The notes under the pieces were generated by a model. The model made no database searches and was not told the DNA's origin. It saw nothing but the letters and a program-made list of their open reading frames with translations. The translations under genes and the position numbers were made by a program. From Ichthyophthirius multifiliis (Eukaryota > Ciliophora > Oligohymenophorea > Hymenostomatida): a DNA stretch of 52,591 nucleotides. This document shows, in pieces, positions 1 to 15,132 of this stretch (position 1 is its first letter; every line of letters begins with the position of its first letter). Where the stretch lies: contig NW_004086821.1 of the NCBI RefSeq assembly GCF_000220395.1, forward strand, positions 1 through 52,591, written 5' to 3'.

Positions 1-289
1 AAAAAAATATCAAGGTATAATATATATATATAAATATATAAATATTTATATATAATTATATATTTATATTTTTTTATAATTAATTTATAGATTTATAAAC
101 ATAATCAAATAATGAAATATTTAATTTAAAATAATAAATTTAAATGTTATAAGATCAAAGTAATTAAACTTTATAAATTCATGAAAAATACGAATAATTA
201 AAATTAGAATTAATATAAATAAATTAAAATAATAATTATTTGTAATAACTAAACATTGATTTACAAAAAAGAGAAAAAATAATGAATTA

Positions 290-1971
290 ATGGTAAGTTA
301 CTTTCGATTCTGTTAATATTAAAATATAAGAAACAGTTTAAGAAAGAGATTGTAATAATTTTTTATATAAAAAAATACAAATAAATTTATTAAATATCAA
401 GTTAAATAAAAAATAAAAAAAAGAGAACTATTATAATAGAACGATTTCTTAAAAAGTAAAATTGAAGAAATGAATAATCAATTAATTTTTTAAGAGCAAA
501 AAGATAAAGAGAGTCTTTCTTTAATTTAAACTTAAAATTCATAATTAAAAATATAAATTGAAGAATTATAGTATAAAAACAACGACAAAAACAGTAAAAA
601 CTAAATTCAATTGGAAATAGAAAATAGTAATTTAAAATAAGAACTTATTTAATTAAAAGGATAAATTAAAGAATATAAAATTGAACTTAGACAATCTAGT
701 TTAAACGTAGATTAATTAGAAAAAAATCTTTAATAATCTATATAAAATATCAAATAGGAAAGTATTTATGAATAATAATAAAAAGATTAAAAAATAGAAG
801 ATTTTTCATATAAAATGTAATTGATTTAATAAGAAAATAACATTCTTAGGTAATAAAATGAAGACTATGAAAATTAATTAATTTAAGAAAAAAAGAATAC
901 CGAATTAATTGATAATAATTTATAATAAAAAGAGAAAATAATAGAGGAACTTTAATAGTAAATATTTAATTTTTAGGGTTAAAATAATATAAAAATATAG
1001 AAATATGAAGAAAACGAATAAATACTAATACGAAAAAACAATTAATTAAATCAGAAATTAAACGAATGTTGGAAGGAATTAAAAAATATAGAAAAAGAAG
1101 TAGGCTTTTAACTACAAATGGAAGAAGAAAAAGTTTAAAATGTTGAAAAAAAACTTATTTAATTATAACAAAATTTAAATGATAAAAAAAAAGAAAATAC
1201 ATATATATAATAAGAAATTTAATTAAAAAATAAAAACCTTAATATGTTATAAATAGAAAATGAAAAACTACTTTTATAAATTAAAGAAATGTAAAATAAA
1301 TATTATGTATTTCAAGAACAAATCATTCAAAAGAAAAACATACATAATAATGAAATTAATAATATATAAAAACTAGAAAAATTAAAAGAATAATTAGAAA
1401 TCGAAAAAAGCTTTAGAATATAAGAATAGGCTTTAACATAAGAAATGATTATCAAAATAAGATAATTAGAAGAAGATATATATTAATAAAAATGCTTCTA
1501 TTCTTAATAATTTTAATATAAAGAATAGGAAATTTAAATTTTATAAGAAAAATATGATATGTCAGTTAATAAAGTAATTAATTATTAATATATATATATA
1601 TATATGATTTATTTATTGATTTATATTAAAATTAATTAGATTGTTTCATAAAAAAGTTAAATCGAAAGAAATTATAATGAAAATAATAACGATTTTAATG
1701 AAAACGAAATATCGAATTATAATTATTTAAATTATAATATAAATGCGGAGACAAATAATAAATCTTATAGTGTTCATAGTAAGAACAAAAGTGATATTAA
1801 GGAAATAAACGGAAACAATTATTATAAAAATCGAAATTTAAGTGTTAATAATTTTAAAAATGTAAAAATTATATAATTTTGGTTTAATATTTTATATATA
1901 AAATAAATAAATAATAGGTATTAAATAAATTGGAAAATAAATTATAATATATACATAATGAATTAAATTGA
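290..1971 (+). CDS. Coiled-coil protein, unrecognised
   Basis: Read with TAA/TAG as Gln, this stretch gives about 519 residues ending at TGA 1969-1971. It is rich in Gln, Glu, Lys, Asn and Leu in heptad-like order (for example IQIEELQYKNNDKN), so it is almost certainly a long coiled coil; the last 100 residues turn Asn/Ser-rich and non-helical. I see no signal peptide or catalytic motif. Two introns fit exactly in phase 0: 1574-1639 (66 nt) and 1862-1917 (56 nt). The start is uncertain. ATG 470 is safe, but coding-like sequence runs in frame upstream (ELLQQNDFLKSKIEE), and the next in-frame ATG is at 290. A cytoskeletal, basal-body or Golgi-tether role would be typical of such proteins but is only a guess. 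Confidence 0.7.
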
Positions 1972-1987
1972 TTTAATTATATTTTTT

Positions 1988-2001
1988 CCCCCCTCCCCCC
2001 C
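1988..2001. other. C-tract (C6-T-C7) between two genes
   Basis: Thirteen cytosines interrupted by one T lie 17 bases after the stop of the upstream gene and about 130 bases before the next ATG. This is by far the most GC-rich run in the window. The other strand is G7AG6, which could form a G-quadruplex. It is not the ciliate telomere repeat (CCCCAA). Its function is unknown. Confidence 0.8.
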
Positions 2002-2128
2002 AAATCTATAAACGATTAAAAAAACAATAAAAAATATAGAATAACAAAAAAACACATTTATATATTAGTTTTATTTATTTTTTTTGGAATAATTAATTAA
2101 TTTAAATAAAAACAAACAGAAAATTAAA

Positions 2129-3619
2129 ATGGAATTACCTCTAACATAATTATAATATAATAATAAATCAATTTTAAATAAAAGGCAAAAAAAATATTAT
2201 TATTATAACCAACAAACATTAATTCTCATATAAATACATCAATATAATCAAATGTAAACTCTTCTTATAATCAATCAAAAATAAGTCGATTAGAATTAGA
2301 TAATCTTAATAAGAACAATATTTTCAAAATATTTTCAAATTAAAATAGTATAAGTAATAACAATAATATAACAAATAATTCTATCTCAAAATAACAGTAA
2401 TATGAATAGTAATTTATTAATAATGATAGTTAAGTTAAATTAAGAAGTTTAAGAAACAAATAAAGGCCTATGAATAATAGTTAATATGGGGAAATATAAA
2501 ATAAAGCTTAGACTTTAAATTTAATATAAAGAAGTAGAAGAAGATCAACAAATAAAAAAGGGGTCTTTAAATAACATTAATAATAAATATTTTATTGATA
2601 CTTAGATATTTAACAAATAATAATAAAAGACTATTACATAAGCAAATAAAGAAAATAAAGAAAATGATATAAATGAGTAAAATTAACAAAAATTAATATA
2701 TGAAGATGTTAAAAATAAAAGAATTAATAGTTTTTTTAAGTATAAAAAATCCAAATCTTTTGCCGAAAATTAAATAATTTTCCAATTAGAAAGTAATAAT
2801 AAAGACGTTTATATAAGGGAATGTATGGAATTATTAAAAGAGAATTTATTTTAAACAGAAAAATTTAATTAAAAGGAAAATTTAATTTAAATAGACAATG
2901 AAATAGAAGAAAATAGAAAATAAAAATTATTAAAAAATATTTTTTTAGAAATTCAAAATTATATTTTTAATGAATAAAAAGGAGTCTCCTTTAAATAATT
3001 ATATGAAGAAAATCAATTATAATAATTTTCTTTAAAATAAAAGAATGAGGATATGTAAAAATAAATAAAATCCTTTATTGAAAAAGAAAAAGTCTTTGAT
3101 AATTTAGCTGGAGAATATTTTAATAAATGTTAAAGTTTAGAATCTGATAAATAAAAAATAGTAAAAGAAAATTTATAAACATTAAATGAATTAGAAAAAT
3201 ATTAAAAATTATATGCCGAAAGCGAAATTAATTCTAAGTTTTGGTAAAATCAATTTATTTCAATCTAATAATAGTTTTAAAAAGAAATGAATAATATTCA
3301 ATAATTCGAAAATATGTAAAAAAAATTAAAAAATGAAAAGATCTTTTGTGAAAATAAAATTGAATAATAAAGCAAGTAAATAGAATTTTTATAATGTGAA
3401 TTAAATAAAAATAAAGACTTTTAAGCGGAAATTTAATGGCTGAAAAATTCTAATTCCGCTTTTTAATAAGAGTTATTAATTAAAAATACTTAAATAAACT
3501 TTTGTAAAGAATTTCTTATCAATAAAACTAAAGAATAAAATTTAAAATTATTTACTAGTAATGATTCTTAATTAATAGATTATATTAAACTCCTATGTAA
3601 TATCTGTATATAAAAATGA
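2129..3619 (+). CDS. Coiled-coil/Asn-Gln-rich protein, unrecognised; one apparent frame break
   Basis: The only ATG in the upstream spacer is at 2129, and the reading ends at TGA 3617-3619. A 43-nt phase-0 intron fits at 2563-2605. The N-terminal third is Asn/Ser/Gln-rich and probably disordered. The rest is Glu/Lys/Gln/Leu-rich and coiled-coil-like, with scattered cysteines and an aromatic Trp-containing helix near the end. Frame changes at the 8-A run 2187-2194: one additional A would give a continuous 482-residue protein, so a lost base in the assembly is the simplest reading. It lies on the same strand as the preceding coiled-coil gene with the C-tract between them. No family is recognised. 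Confidence 0.6.
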
Positions 3620-3833
3620 TTATATAAACTAAAAAATAAAATAAAATTAATAAATATTTAAAGCTTTAAATAAACTATTACTAAAATAAATTAAAATATT
3701 AATAAAGTATTTTTTGTAAAAAAATAAATAAATAATAATATATATATTGTATTTTTTTTTTAAATAAATAAATAAAAACAAATTTTAAAATAAAAACAAA
3801 TTTTAAATAAAAAAGATTTAATAATAAATTAAA

Positions 3834-3872
<39 letters not shown>

Positions 3873-3960
3873 ATATATATATTTTTTATATATATGTATA
3901 TTATAATTATAAAGTTATGTCTATTTTAAAATTAATTTTTATTTATTTAAAAAATAATTA
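3620..3960. other. AT-rich spacer with (TA)n tract
   Basis: This is intergenic DNA. A (TA)n run of about 28 bases lies at 3839-3867. An ATG at 3917 opens only a 15-codon reading before TGA. Nothing else is seen. Confidence 0.7.
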
Positions 3961-5205
3961 ATGATTTATTCATAAATATTCGACTAAGAAAACTTAGTAT
4001 TAGACTCAAAAGACTTAATATTAACAGAAGGCTAAGACTAATCTTAAATAAATTGTTTATTATGTAGAAAATGTAATAAAATAAAGTAGGACATGTGTGA
4101 ATGTATTTACTGTGAGTTAATATATTGCAGATAATGTTTTGAATAAGAGCCTTAAATATGTCTAAATTGTGAATAATAACCATTTTAAATAAAGAAATTA
4201 CATCGAATACTATACAAACAAATACAAAACTTATAAATAAAATGCACTAATATAAACTAAGGGTGTAATTAATTAATTAGACTAAACGAAATAAATTGAC
4301 ATTCATAGATTTGTTAATATAAATCTTTAAAATGTTAATTTTGTTATGAATATTTTCTCTAATTTTAAATTGAAAATCACTAAAATAAAGACTGCAAAAA
4401 AAGGCCTTTAAAATGCGAAAAATGTGGATTTTTAACTGAAACTAAAAACACTCATGAGTGTATAGCTTTTTTAGTTGAAAAAATTAGTTTATTAGAAAAA
4501 AAAATGGAAGAAAAGGAAATTGAATATAAGAAAGAATTCGTTTAATTTTAAAAATTCATATAAACAATAAGTCATAATGAAAAAATGTTCGCTGAATTAT
4601 TTTTATAATAAGAAAATTTAATTAAAGAAATAAACTTTTTAAAAAATTAATAATTTAAAGAACATACATGTAATAAAAACCATCTTTTATAAAAATACTA
4701 AGGAATTAATATTAATTATATTACATGTAATATTTGTTCATTAAAAGCTTCTAAAAAAGGCAATTTTACATTTAGATGTGACTAGTGTAATTATGATGAA
4801 TGTGCCGAATGTTATAAAAAAGAATATAAAAAAATAAAATAATTCTGTTATAGAAATCATGTTTTAGTTTCTGTTTAAAATTAAAATTAATTCAAATGTT
4901 TGGACTGTTTAAATACTTTTAAAGAAGGAAATTAAAGATATATATGTGAATTTTGTGATTATATTGAATGTTTTGATTGTTTTTTTAGATAAGATTAATT
5001 TTGTGATATTTAAAATCATGTATTTAATGATTAGATTTACAATTTATAGAAATTATCATGTTTTTTGTGTGTAGAAAACAAATGTGAAATAATATTTAAA
5101 TGTTAATAATGTGATTTTATTACTTGTGATAAATGCAAATAATCACATATTTAAATTATTGAAAATAAAAGAAATATAATTTTTAATTTTTTTAATAAAA
5201 AATGA
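3961..5205 (+). CDS. RING/TRAF-type zinc-finger protein with C-terminal C1/ZZ-like fingers; in-frame TGA
   Basis: The 415-codon reading runs from ATG 3961 to TGA 5203-5205. Residues about 35-80 hold a RING-like cluster (CLLCRKC, CECIYC, CRQC, CLNC). Residues about 95-160 hold TRAF-type fingers with the C-GC-H-C spacing (CTNINQGC, then HSQIC, then KCQFC, and KCEKCGF). A coiled coil (LEKKMEEKEIEYKKEF) follows. The C-terminal half has three cysteine-rich fingers like C1/DC1 or ZZ domains (CNICSL, FRCDQCNYDECAECY, CLDCLN, CEFCDYIECFDCF, CFLC, CQQCDFITCDKC). This suits a RING E3 ligase or scaffold. The reading is broken by one in-frame TGA at 4297-4299, just before the TRAF histidine. The frame and the zinc-ligand spacing continue unchanged after it. 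Possible explanations are a base error, a nonsense allele, read-through, or two adjacent genes. No intron in the right phase removes it. Confidence 0.75.
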
Positions 5206-5568
5206 CACTAAAATATTTTTATTTTATTTTTTTCAATTATTTTTATAGTCTTTTTTTTTTTTTTTTTAAAAAACAAAAAACTATTTTTTTATTAATTATA
5301 TTTGGAATCACTTTATATTTTAATATTATTATTTAGAGAATATACAATATCTTTACTTTTTATTAAATAAATTAGAAATTACATATTATTTTATAAAATA
5401 ACTTTAAAAAGAAAATATATAATTTATTATTATTATTTTTAAATTATTAATTTTAATTATATTATGTAAATATTTTATTTTTATTAAAAGTAGAAAACTG
5501 AAGGATTTTTTTTAATTAAAAAAATTATAAAATATTTAAGAGGAAAAAAAAAAAATAACAAAAAAAAA
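5206..5568. other. AT-rich spacer
   Basis: Intergenic DNA with homopolymer T and A runs. A purine-rich leader (aggaaaaaaa...) directly precedes the ubiquitin-like ATG. No gene, RNA or repeat is recognised. Confidence 0.6.
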
Positions 5569-5793
5569 ATGCAAATTTCAATTAAAACATTATCAGGAAA
5601 AAAAATTAATTTAAGTTTTGAACCAGAAAACACAATACATTAAATTAAATTAACACTTTAAGAAAAAGAAGGTATAGGAGTTGATTAAATTAAACTTATT
5701 TTCGGCGGAAAATAATTAGCTGATGATGTAACAATTTAAGATGCTAAAATAAATGCCGGTGATACATTACATATGGTTTTATAACTCAAATGA
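5569..5793 (+). CDS. Ubiquitin-like protein without C-terminal diglycine
   Basis: A single-exon gene of 74 residues. It aligns along its whole length with ubiquitin/NEDD8: MQISIKTLSG at the start, KEGI-VDQIKLIFGGKQL in the middle (the Lys48 position is kept), and TLHMVLQLK at the end. Ubiquitin ends LHLVLRLRGG; this protein stops exactly where the GG would follow. It therefore has the beta-grasp core but cannot be activated by an E1 in the usual way unless the end is completed elsewhere. No GG-coding exon is visible just downstream. It is a monomer, not a polyubiquitin or a ribosomal-protein fusion. A non-conjugated signalling Ubl or a decayed paralogue are both possible. Confidence 0.88.
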
Positions 5794-6266
5794 AGCATTT
5801 ATAAATATTTTTATAATTAAAAAATAAAAATATACATATATTTAAAAATATTAATATTTTATAAGATTTTTAAATTAGATCTATTTTAAAATTTTTAAAT
5901 ATATAGATATAAATATATATATATATATAAATATATATATATATATTTATATATATATATATATTTATGGTTAGTTTATATTAAAACATATATAGTTTTA
6001 AGTTAGTTTTTATAAAAAAATATATTAATGTATTATTTTTTATAAAAAATATTTTTAATTATTATATGTATTATAAGAAATATTTTTTTTTTTAAATGAA
6101 TTTATAGTAAATATTTTACTAATTACTATTTTTATATATTTATATTTATTATTTTTATTTATTACTATTTCATACTATTTATTATTTAAAAACTATTATA
6201 TATTAGAAATTAACATATAACTAATTATATATATATATTATTATTAATTTTTTAAAAAATGAACAT
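5794..6266. other. AT-rich spacer with (TA)n runs
   Basis: This lies between the convergent ubiquitin-like and importin-alpha genes. Imperfect TA tracts lie at about 5905-5965. No gene is seen. Confidence 0.65.
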
Positions 6267-7879
6267 TCAAACATATTAAACATATAATCTAATTTAATTA
6301 ATATTCTAAATAAGTACCAATGTTTTTTCGAATACGGTCTAATTATGTGAATTTTATAAAAACTCAATACAGTCACACAACCCAAAGTTATCTAAATGTC
6401 CCATAATTTAAAAAATATACTATTTTTATAAAAGATCTTCATATTCTTTATAAAAAGTAATAATTTAAAACAAAGAATCTAAAATGAGTAAAATGCAATC
6501 TACATTAGAATCATTAAACGATAAAGAAGATCCAAAAAATTAAAAGAACAATTTTTTTAAACAAAAAATAAATTAAAATTTTCTTCATTTATAAATTAAA
6601 AACTCGAAAAAAATATTTTTAAAATCCATTCTTTAATTTACACATTTTCCTAGTTTAAATTTTCATTTTTAATGAACATTTCTAAACCACTTTTTAGATA
6701 GAAATTCTTCTCTTCATTTAATAATTTTTTATTTTCAATTAAAAAATATAAACACTTCACAATTTCACATCTAATTATTTTATTTTAATTCTAAAATAAT
6801 CTTCCCCAAGTTTTTATCAAAAATATATTCATATTATCTTCTTTTAATATAATATAAATACCCACATTTTCCACTTTTTTTATTATTTTTGTTAGTAATT
6901 ATAACCCCGGAACTACTATGCTTTTTTCTTCCATATATACTGCTTTTTATATGAATTTTAAAGCTTAAAAATTAATTATATCGTCAATATTTTCACTTTT
7001 TTGTATTAAAATAGACATCATTTGCACATAACACCAAGTAAGGTTATATTTAATATCATTTTGGGAGTTCTCGAATAATATAAAAGCCTAATACATACAT
7101 AATATGATTTAATAATGACTAAAAGCTTCAAAATTAAATTAAAAACGAGTAAAAACAACTATAAAAGCCGCCAATTTATCAAAAATCTATTCATATGAAA
7201 TATCTAAAGGTATTTAAGAAAATAGTACGGAAACCTTATTTAATATATCATAATTTTAAAATAAAAAAAGTGCCCAAATTTCGGAAGTTGAGATAAGATT
7301 TGTTAAATTTACTAAAATTAATAAAAGAATTTCTTATTAATTTTACAAAAAAGCTACATTATTATATTCTAGAAATTAAATAGCCAAAATATTCTTAAAA
7401 TCTATTTTTTAATCTATATAAATACACTATTCAGTTGTCCCTAATGTCAATTAACTAAATATAGACAATATAATTTTTTTTATATATATATCAGTGTTAT
7501 TTTCGACCAAAGATCTACTTATTTCTTTAATAAAAGATTCTTTTTATAAAATTATGGCTATTAATTCTCTTATTTCTTATATATTTAAATTTAAATTGGG
7601 ATTATCATAATCTATATTTTGGAAAATCTCTTCTAATATTTAAACTTAAGTTTCTTTTAGAGATGTATTTAAATAATTATCGGTTAGATTTTGGAGATTT
7701 TATTTAAGAAAATTTAATGTTTTTTAATCTTTTTCATCTTCTTAATCAAAAGAGGAGTCTAAGTCATTATATTGAAGTTTCTTTTATTAATTACGAATTT
7801 TTTAAAATGATAAATTGCGTTTTTTTTAACGAAATTCATGTTAAAATTTATCTTTTTTTATTTGAATTTATTTTTACAT
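6267..7879 (-). CDS. Importin subunit alpha (karyopherin alpha)
   Basis: This is the nuclear-import adaptor that binds classical NLS cargo and importin-beta. With the ciliate code and one 41-nt intron (6479-6519, phase 1), the reading from ATG (7877-7879 complement) to TGA (6267-6269) is 523 residues, the normal family length. Residues about 10-45 form a basic IBB-like domain (DKFQHEFRQKKRNLSFQKIR). Armadillo-type helices follow, including EIWALFLFQ and LLLILVNLTNLI near the NLS-binding region, KYNLTWCYVQMM, VVPGLQLLTKII and NKIIRCEIVKCLYFLI. The C-terminus is hydrophobic and helical. The usual ARM Trp/Asn ladder is only partly visible, so this is a divergent paralogue. It is divergently arranged with the centrin-like gene, about 120 bp away; an ambiguous base (N) sits at 7892 in that gap. 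Confidence 0.85.
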
Positions 7880-8002
7880 TTTTTTTTTTTANATATATTT
7901 AATTTTTTCAAAAAAATAATAATATTTTTTTATTTTTTTTTGATAAATAAACAAAAAATTATAAATATAGTAAAAAAATTCTAATCTTAATAAAAAAAAT
8001 AA

Positions 8003-8498
8003 TAACAAGAAAAAAAAACTAACTCCTAAACTTTAGACCCAGAAGAATTAAAAGAATTATAAGAATGTTTTGCTCTTTTTGACAATGATTAAAGTGGTAC
8101 AATAGATCCTTAAGAAATCAAAAAAGCACTCGAATCATTAGGTTTAGATAAAAGGAATTAAATAATATAATGTATGGTAGATGATTTATAAAATATAGGA
8201 AAATGGTAATCCTATTACTTTTGATGATTTCGTGGAAACAATTACTTAAAGACTAGGCGATAATAAAACTGAAGATGGGGTATAGAAATTATTTTCTCTA
8301 TATGATTCTGAAGGAGAAGGTTATATTGATTTCAATAAAATTAAAAGGGTGGCAAAAGAATTAGGCGAAAATATGAATGATTAAGAATTAAAAGATATGA
8401 TGCATCATGTACATGTTTTAAATAGAACAGATAATAAATAATATATTTCATTTTAGGAATTTAAAAGAATTGTATAGACAAAGGAAGCTTAAAATTGA
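8003..8498 (+). CDS. Centrin-like EF-hand protein; start unresolved, one frame break
   Basis: This is a calcium-binding protein of basal bodies and contractile fibres. From about 8030 it reads TLDPEELKELQECFALFDND, with a complete first EF-hand loop (DNDQSGTIDPQE). A second, degenerate EF-hand follows (IGNGNPITFDDF once the frame is adjusted), then a third (DSEGEGYIDFNK), then the centrin signature KRVAKELGENMNDQEL and a degenerate fourth hand. It ends at TGA 8496-8498. The frame shifts at the A run 8200-8203, consistent with one surplus A (or two missing). No ATG exists on this strand between about 7880 and the first EF-hand, although the frame stays open. Either a small upstream exon, an assembly error near the N at 7892, or a decayed copy would explain this. 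The coordinate 8003 is only the clearly open part. Confidence 0.75.
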
Positions 8499-10683
8499 AT
8501 TTTATATTTAGAAAGAAAATTTATTTTCAAAATTATATATAACATTATATACTTCTTTTTATGTTTTTATTTTTTTAAATATTAAATATGTTATATTTTT
8601 TTTATTATTATTAGTAATTATTTGTAAATTTATTTTATCTTTATAATTGATTTTTAAATGAAATTTTATTTTATATAAATATAAAACTAAAAAAACATTC
8701 ATTTAAATGCAATTATATTATTAATAATATTATTATTGTATAAATTAAATATAAAATATTTTTAAATTATATATAAAAATAAAATTAAAATATTAATAGT
8801 ATAATATTTAATTAATTAATAAAACATAAAAATTAGTAATTTTGAAACACATAAAGATATAATAATTAAATAAAAAAAAATTAATAGTATTAATTTTATA
8901 TTTTAATAAAAATAATAATAGTGATAATAGAATAAAGAATAAAAAAAAATATAAATATATATATATATATATATAAATATATATTTATTTATATATATAT
9001 AAAAATATTTTTAATTTTTTCTTATTTTAAAAAAAATATTATTTTAATTATATTTTTTATTTTATATAATTTAATTAAATTTAATATTTTTAATTATATC
9101 TAATATTTTTTTTTTTAATAAAAAAAATTAAATATATATCTTTAAATAATATTTATATATTTATATTTAAATAAAAAAATATAATTTTTATATATTTATA
9201 AATTTTTTAAAAGAATAATATTATCTATTTTTTAATTAATTAAATGTTTATTTATTTTTAATAAACCAAATTATTATAAATAATAAACAAATATACTAAA
9301 AAGTATAAACTTGCTTAGTTTTCTTTTAATTTTTATTACTTTCTAAATCTAAAATATTGTTAATAATATAAAATAATACACTACTATTAATTAATTATTA
9401 ATTTTTAAGTAAATAAATTAGGATAACTTTTATTTTATAAATTAATCAAAAATACTTAAAACTATATCAAGAATTCACATAAAAACTTTAAAATAATTTT
9501 TTTTTTTATTCAAAAATTATATAAACTTTACATTAAAACAATTTATATATTTATGATATTACTATTTAGATTATATATTGATTTATATTGTATAATTTAT
9601 ATTTATTAAGATATATATTCCAAAAAATGAAGTAAATTAAATTTATTAAAAAAAAGATATTTTCATTGATTTTTAACTAAGTTTATATTAATAAATTATT
9701 TATGAAATAATAATAAATATTAAATATTTATATCTTCAACAAATTAAACTTTAAACCATTATTTTAACTTTAATATATTTATATTATACTTTAAAAATTT
9801 ATTAAATATATAATCATAATTATAGAAAAGTTCACTAAAAAAAACAAAATAAAAAACATAATGTATTATTTATTTAGTATGTATATATTATTATAAATTT
9901 TATTGAAATTAGTTTAAATATTATATATTAAATATAATCATAATATAATTTAATTTAATATTTCCAATTTTTTTATAATGTATATTTTGATTATTTTTAA
10001 GTATAATTTTTTTATTAATTTAAACATAATATAATAAAAAAAGTACTTTATATATATTTATTTTTTATATATTTATATTTTTTATTTTAATTAATATTTT
10101 TATTCTTTTTTTATTTAAATTTTTATTTTTATACTTTTTTAATGGTTTATATTTAATTTAGTTTTTAATAGTATTTTTGATTTATTTTTATAAATCAATA
10201 ATCTAATTTTTATTTTTTAATAATGTTATTATTTAATTATTTAAATATAACAGATATTCTAAAGAAATTGATAAAAGTTCATTATTAAAACATATATAAG
10301 AGATTTTTAATTACATTCCTATTTTTCTAATTTATATAAATAAAAACTATAAATAAATTAAAATTAAAAAATTTTAGTAAATGATATTTATATTATATAT
10401 AAAAATTAAAATCTAGAAAAATAAATTTATAATTAAAATGAAAAGAATAATTGTATAATTTCTAAACTCTTTATACTAGATTCTATATAATATCAGATAA
10501 ATAAATATTAATTAATGTTTTGCTATTCTATTAATATAAAATATTTAAAAATATAATACAATATAATAAATAAGATAATAATTAATAAATGATTATTTGT
10601 ATATAATTAAAAAAATATATATTAATTTATATATAATTTTAAAATTAATAATACCATTTTAAATAAATCATTTATTTAAATTT
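8499..10683. other. 2.2 kb AT-rich region without recognisable genes
   Basis: Nearly pure A/T with short TA arrays (for example about 8955-9000) and homopolymers. Readings stay open by chance because only TGA stops. None shows conserved motifs, normal ciliate amino-acid composition or a rise in GC. It separates the centrin-like gene from the 3' end of the PI4-kinase gene (convergent). It could hold 3' UTRs or a replication origin, but no signal is recognisable. Confidence 0.6.
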
Positions 10684-14114
<3,431 letters not shown>

Positions 14115-15132
14115 TTTATTTTTATTTTTAATTTTTTGTTTTTTTTTTATTTTTTGTTTTTTTTTTTTAAAAAAAAAAAAAATATAGTAATATACTTATT
14201 ATTTCAGAACAAACATTATTATTGTAGGTATAAATAATATTATTTAAAAAAAAATGTAATAAAGAATATAAATATAAAAATTAATTCAATTTAATTTATA
14301 ATAAATATTAATTTTATATGATAAGAACATTATATTCTATAAAATAAAATTATATTTATATTTATATTTTACCTTTAAAATATTTTTTTAAAATAAATTA
14401 AAATAATTTTATAAAAGTTATTTTTTAATTTATAAAATAAAAAACAAAAAAATTAATTTTAATATTTTTTATGATTTTTTTTTTTCAAAACTTTCTACTA
14501 AAAAGTAAATTTATAAAAGAAATTAATAATTATTTAATAATTTAGACAAGTATACATACATATTTTTAATTATAAATCATAAACTAATATTTTGTTTGTT
14601 TGTTTATTTAGTTATTAATTTTTTTTTTTTTAAAAAAAAAAAAAAATTGTTATATTTAATTTATAAGAAAAGGAATTTATATATAATTTAAAATAAATTA
14701 TATGAAAATTATCTAATATATATAAAAATTATTTATCTTGTTTTTATTTTTTATATAAAATAATGGTTTTAACCATTTTTAATCAATATAAATATCTTTA
14801 TATTTTTATAAATATTAAAATAAAGTTTAAATTTTGTTAATATTTATATCTATTTTATTATAAATTATTATGATTTCTAATTTATTAAAGTTAAATATAG
14901 ATTAAATAAAAAATATTAATATATGATTTAAATCTATCTAAATACTATATACATTTCAAACAAATCATCTTTTTTAAATAATTTAATATTTTAAAAAAAT
15001 TTTTAATGTATATAATCTATAAATATATAATATAAATAATTATAAATAAAATTCAAAAAAAAAAATATATATATATATATATATTGATAATTATAGAAAA
15101 TAATAATATTTTTAAAAATATTTAAAATAAAA
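14115..15132. other. Divergent AT-rich intergenic region
   Basis: About 1 kb between the 5' ends of the PI4-kinase and the giant surface-protein genes, so it should contain both promoters. Only homopolymers, a short (TA)n at about 15066-15085 and featureless A/T are visible. No motif is assignable. Confidence 0.6.

Noticed and set aside
1988-2001. Internal telomere (CCCCAA) repeat
   Set aside because: Only one C6TC7 block is present with no CCCCAA periodicity. The window shows no telomere.
3947-4183. 78-residue minus-strand ORF
   Set aside because: It is antisense to the RING-finger exon, whose cysteine pattern shows the plus strand is coding. The hydrophobic translation is a composition artefact.
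6259-6675. 138-residue plus-strand reading under the ciliate code
   Set aside because: It lies antisense to importin-alpha, which has the right length, domain order and a frame-restoring intron on the other strand.
7717-7902. 61-residue plus-strand ORF containing the N
   Set aside because: It is antisense to the importin-alpha IBB region and Phe-rich without motif.
8499-10683. Long TGA-free readings in the spacer
   Set aside because: With only TGA as stop and very low G content, long open readings arise by chance. None has coding-like composition or motifs.
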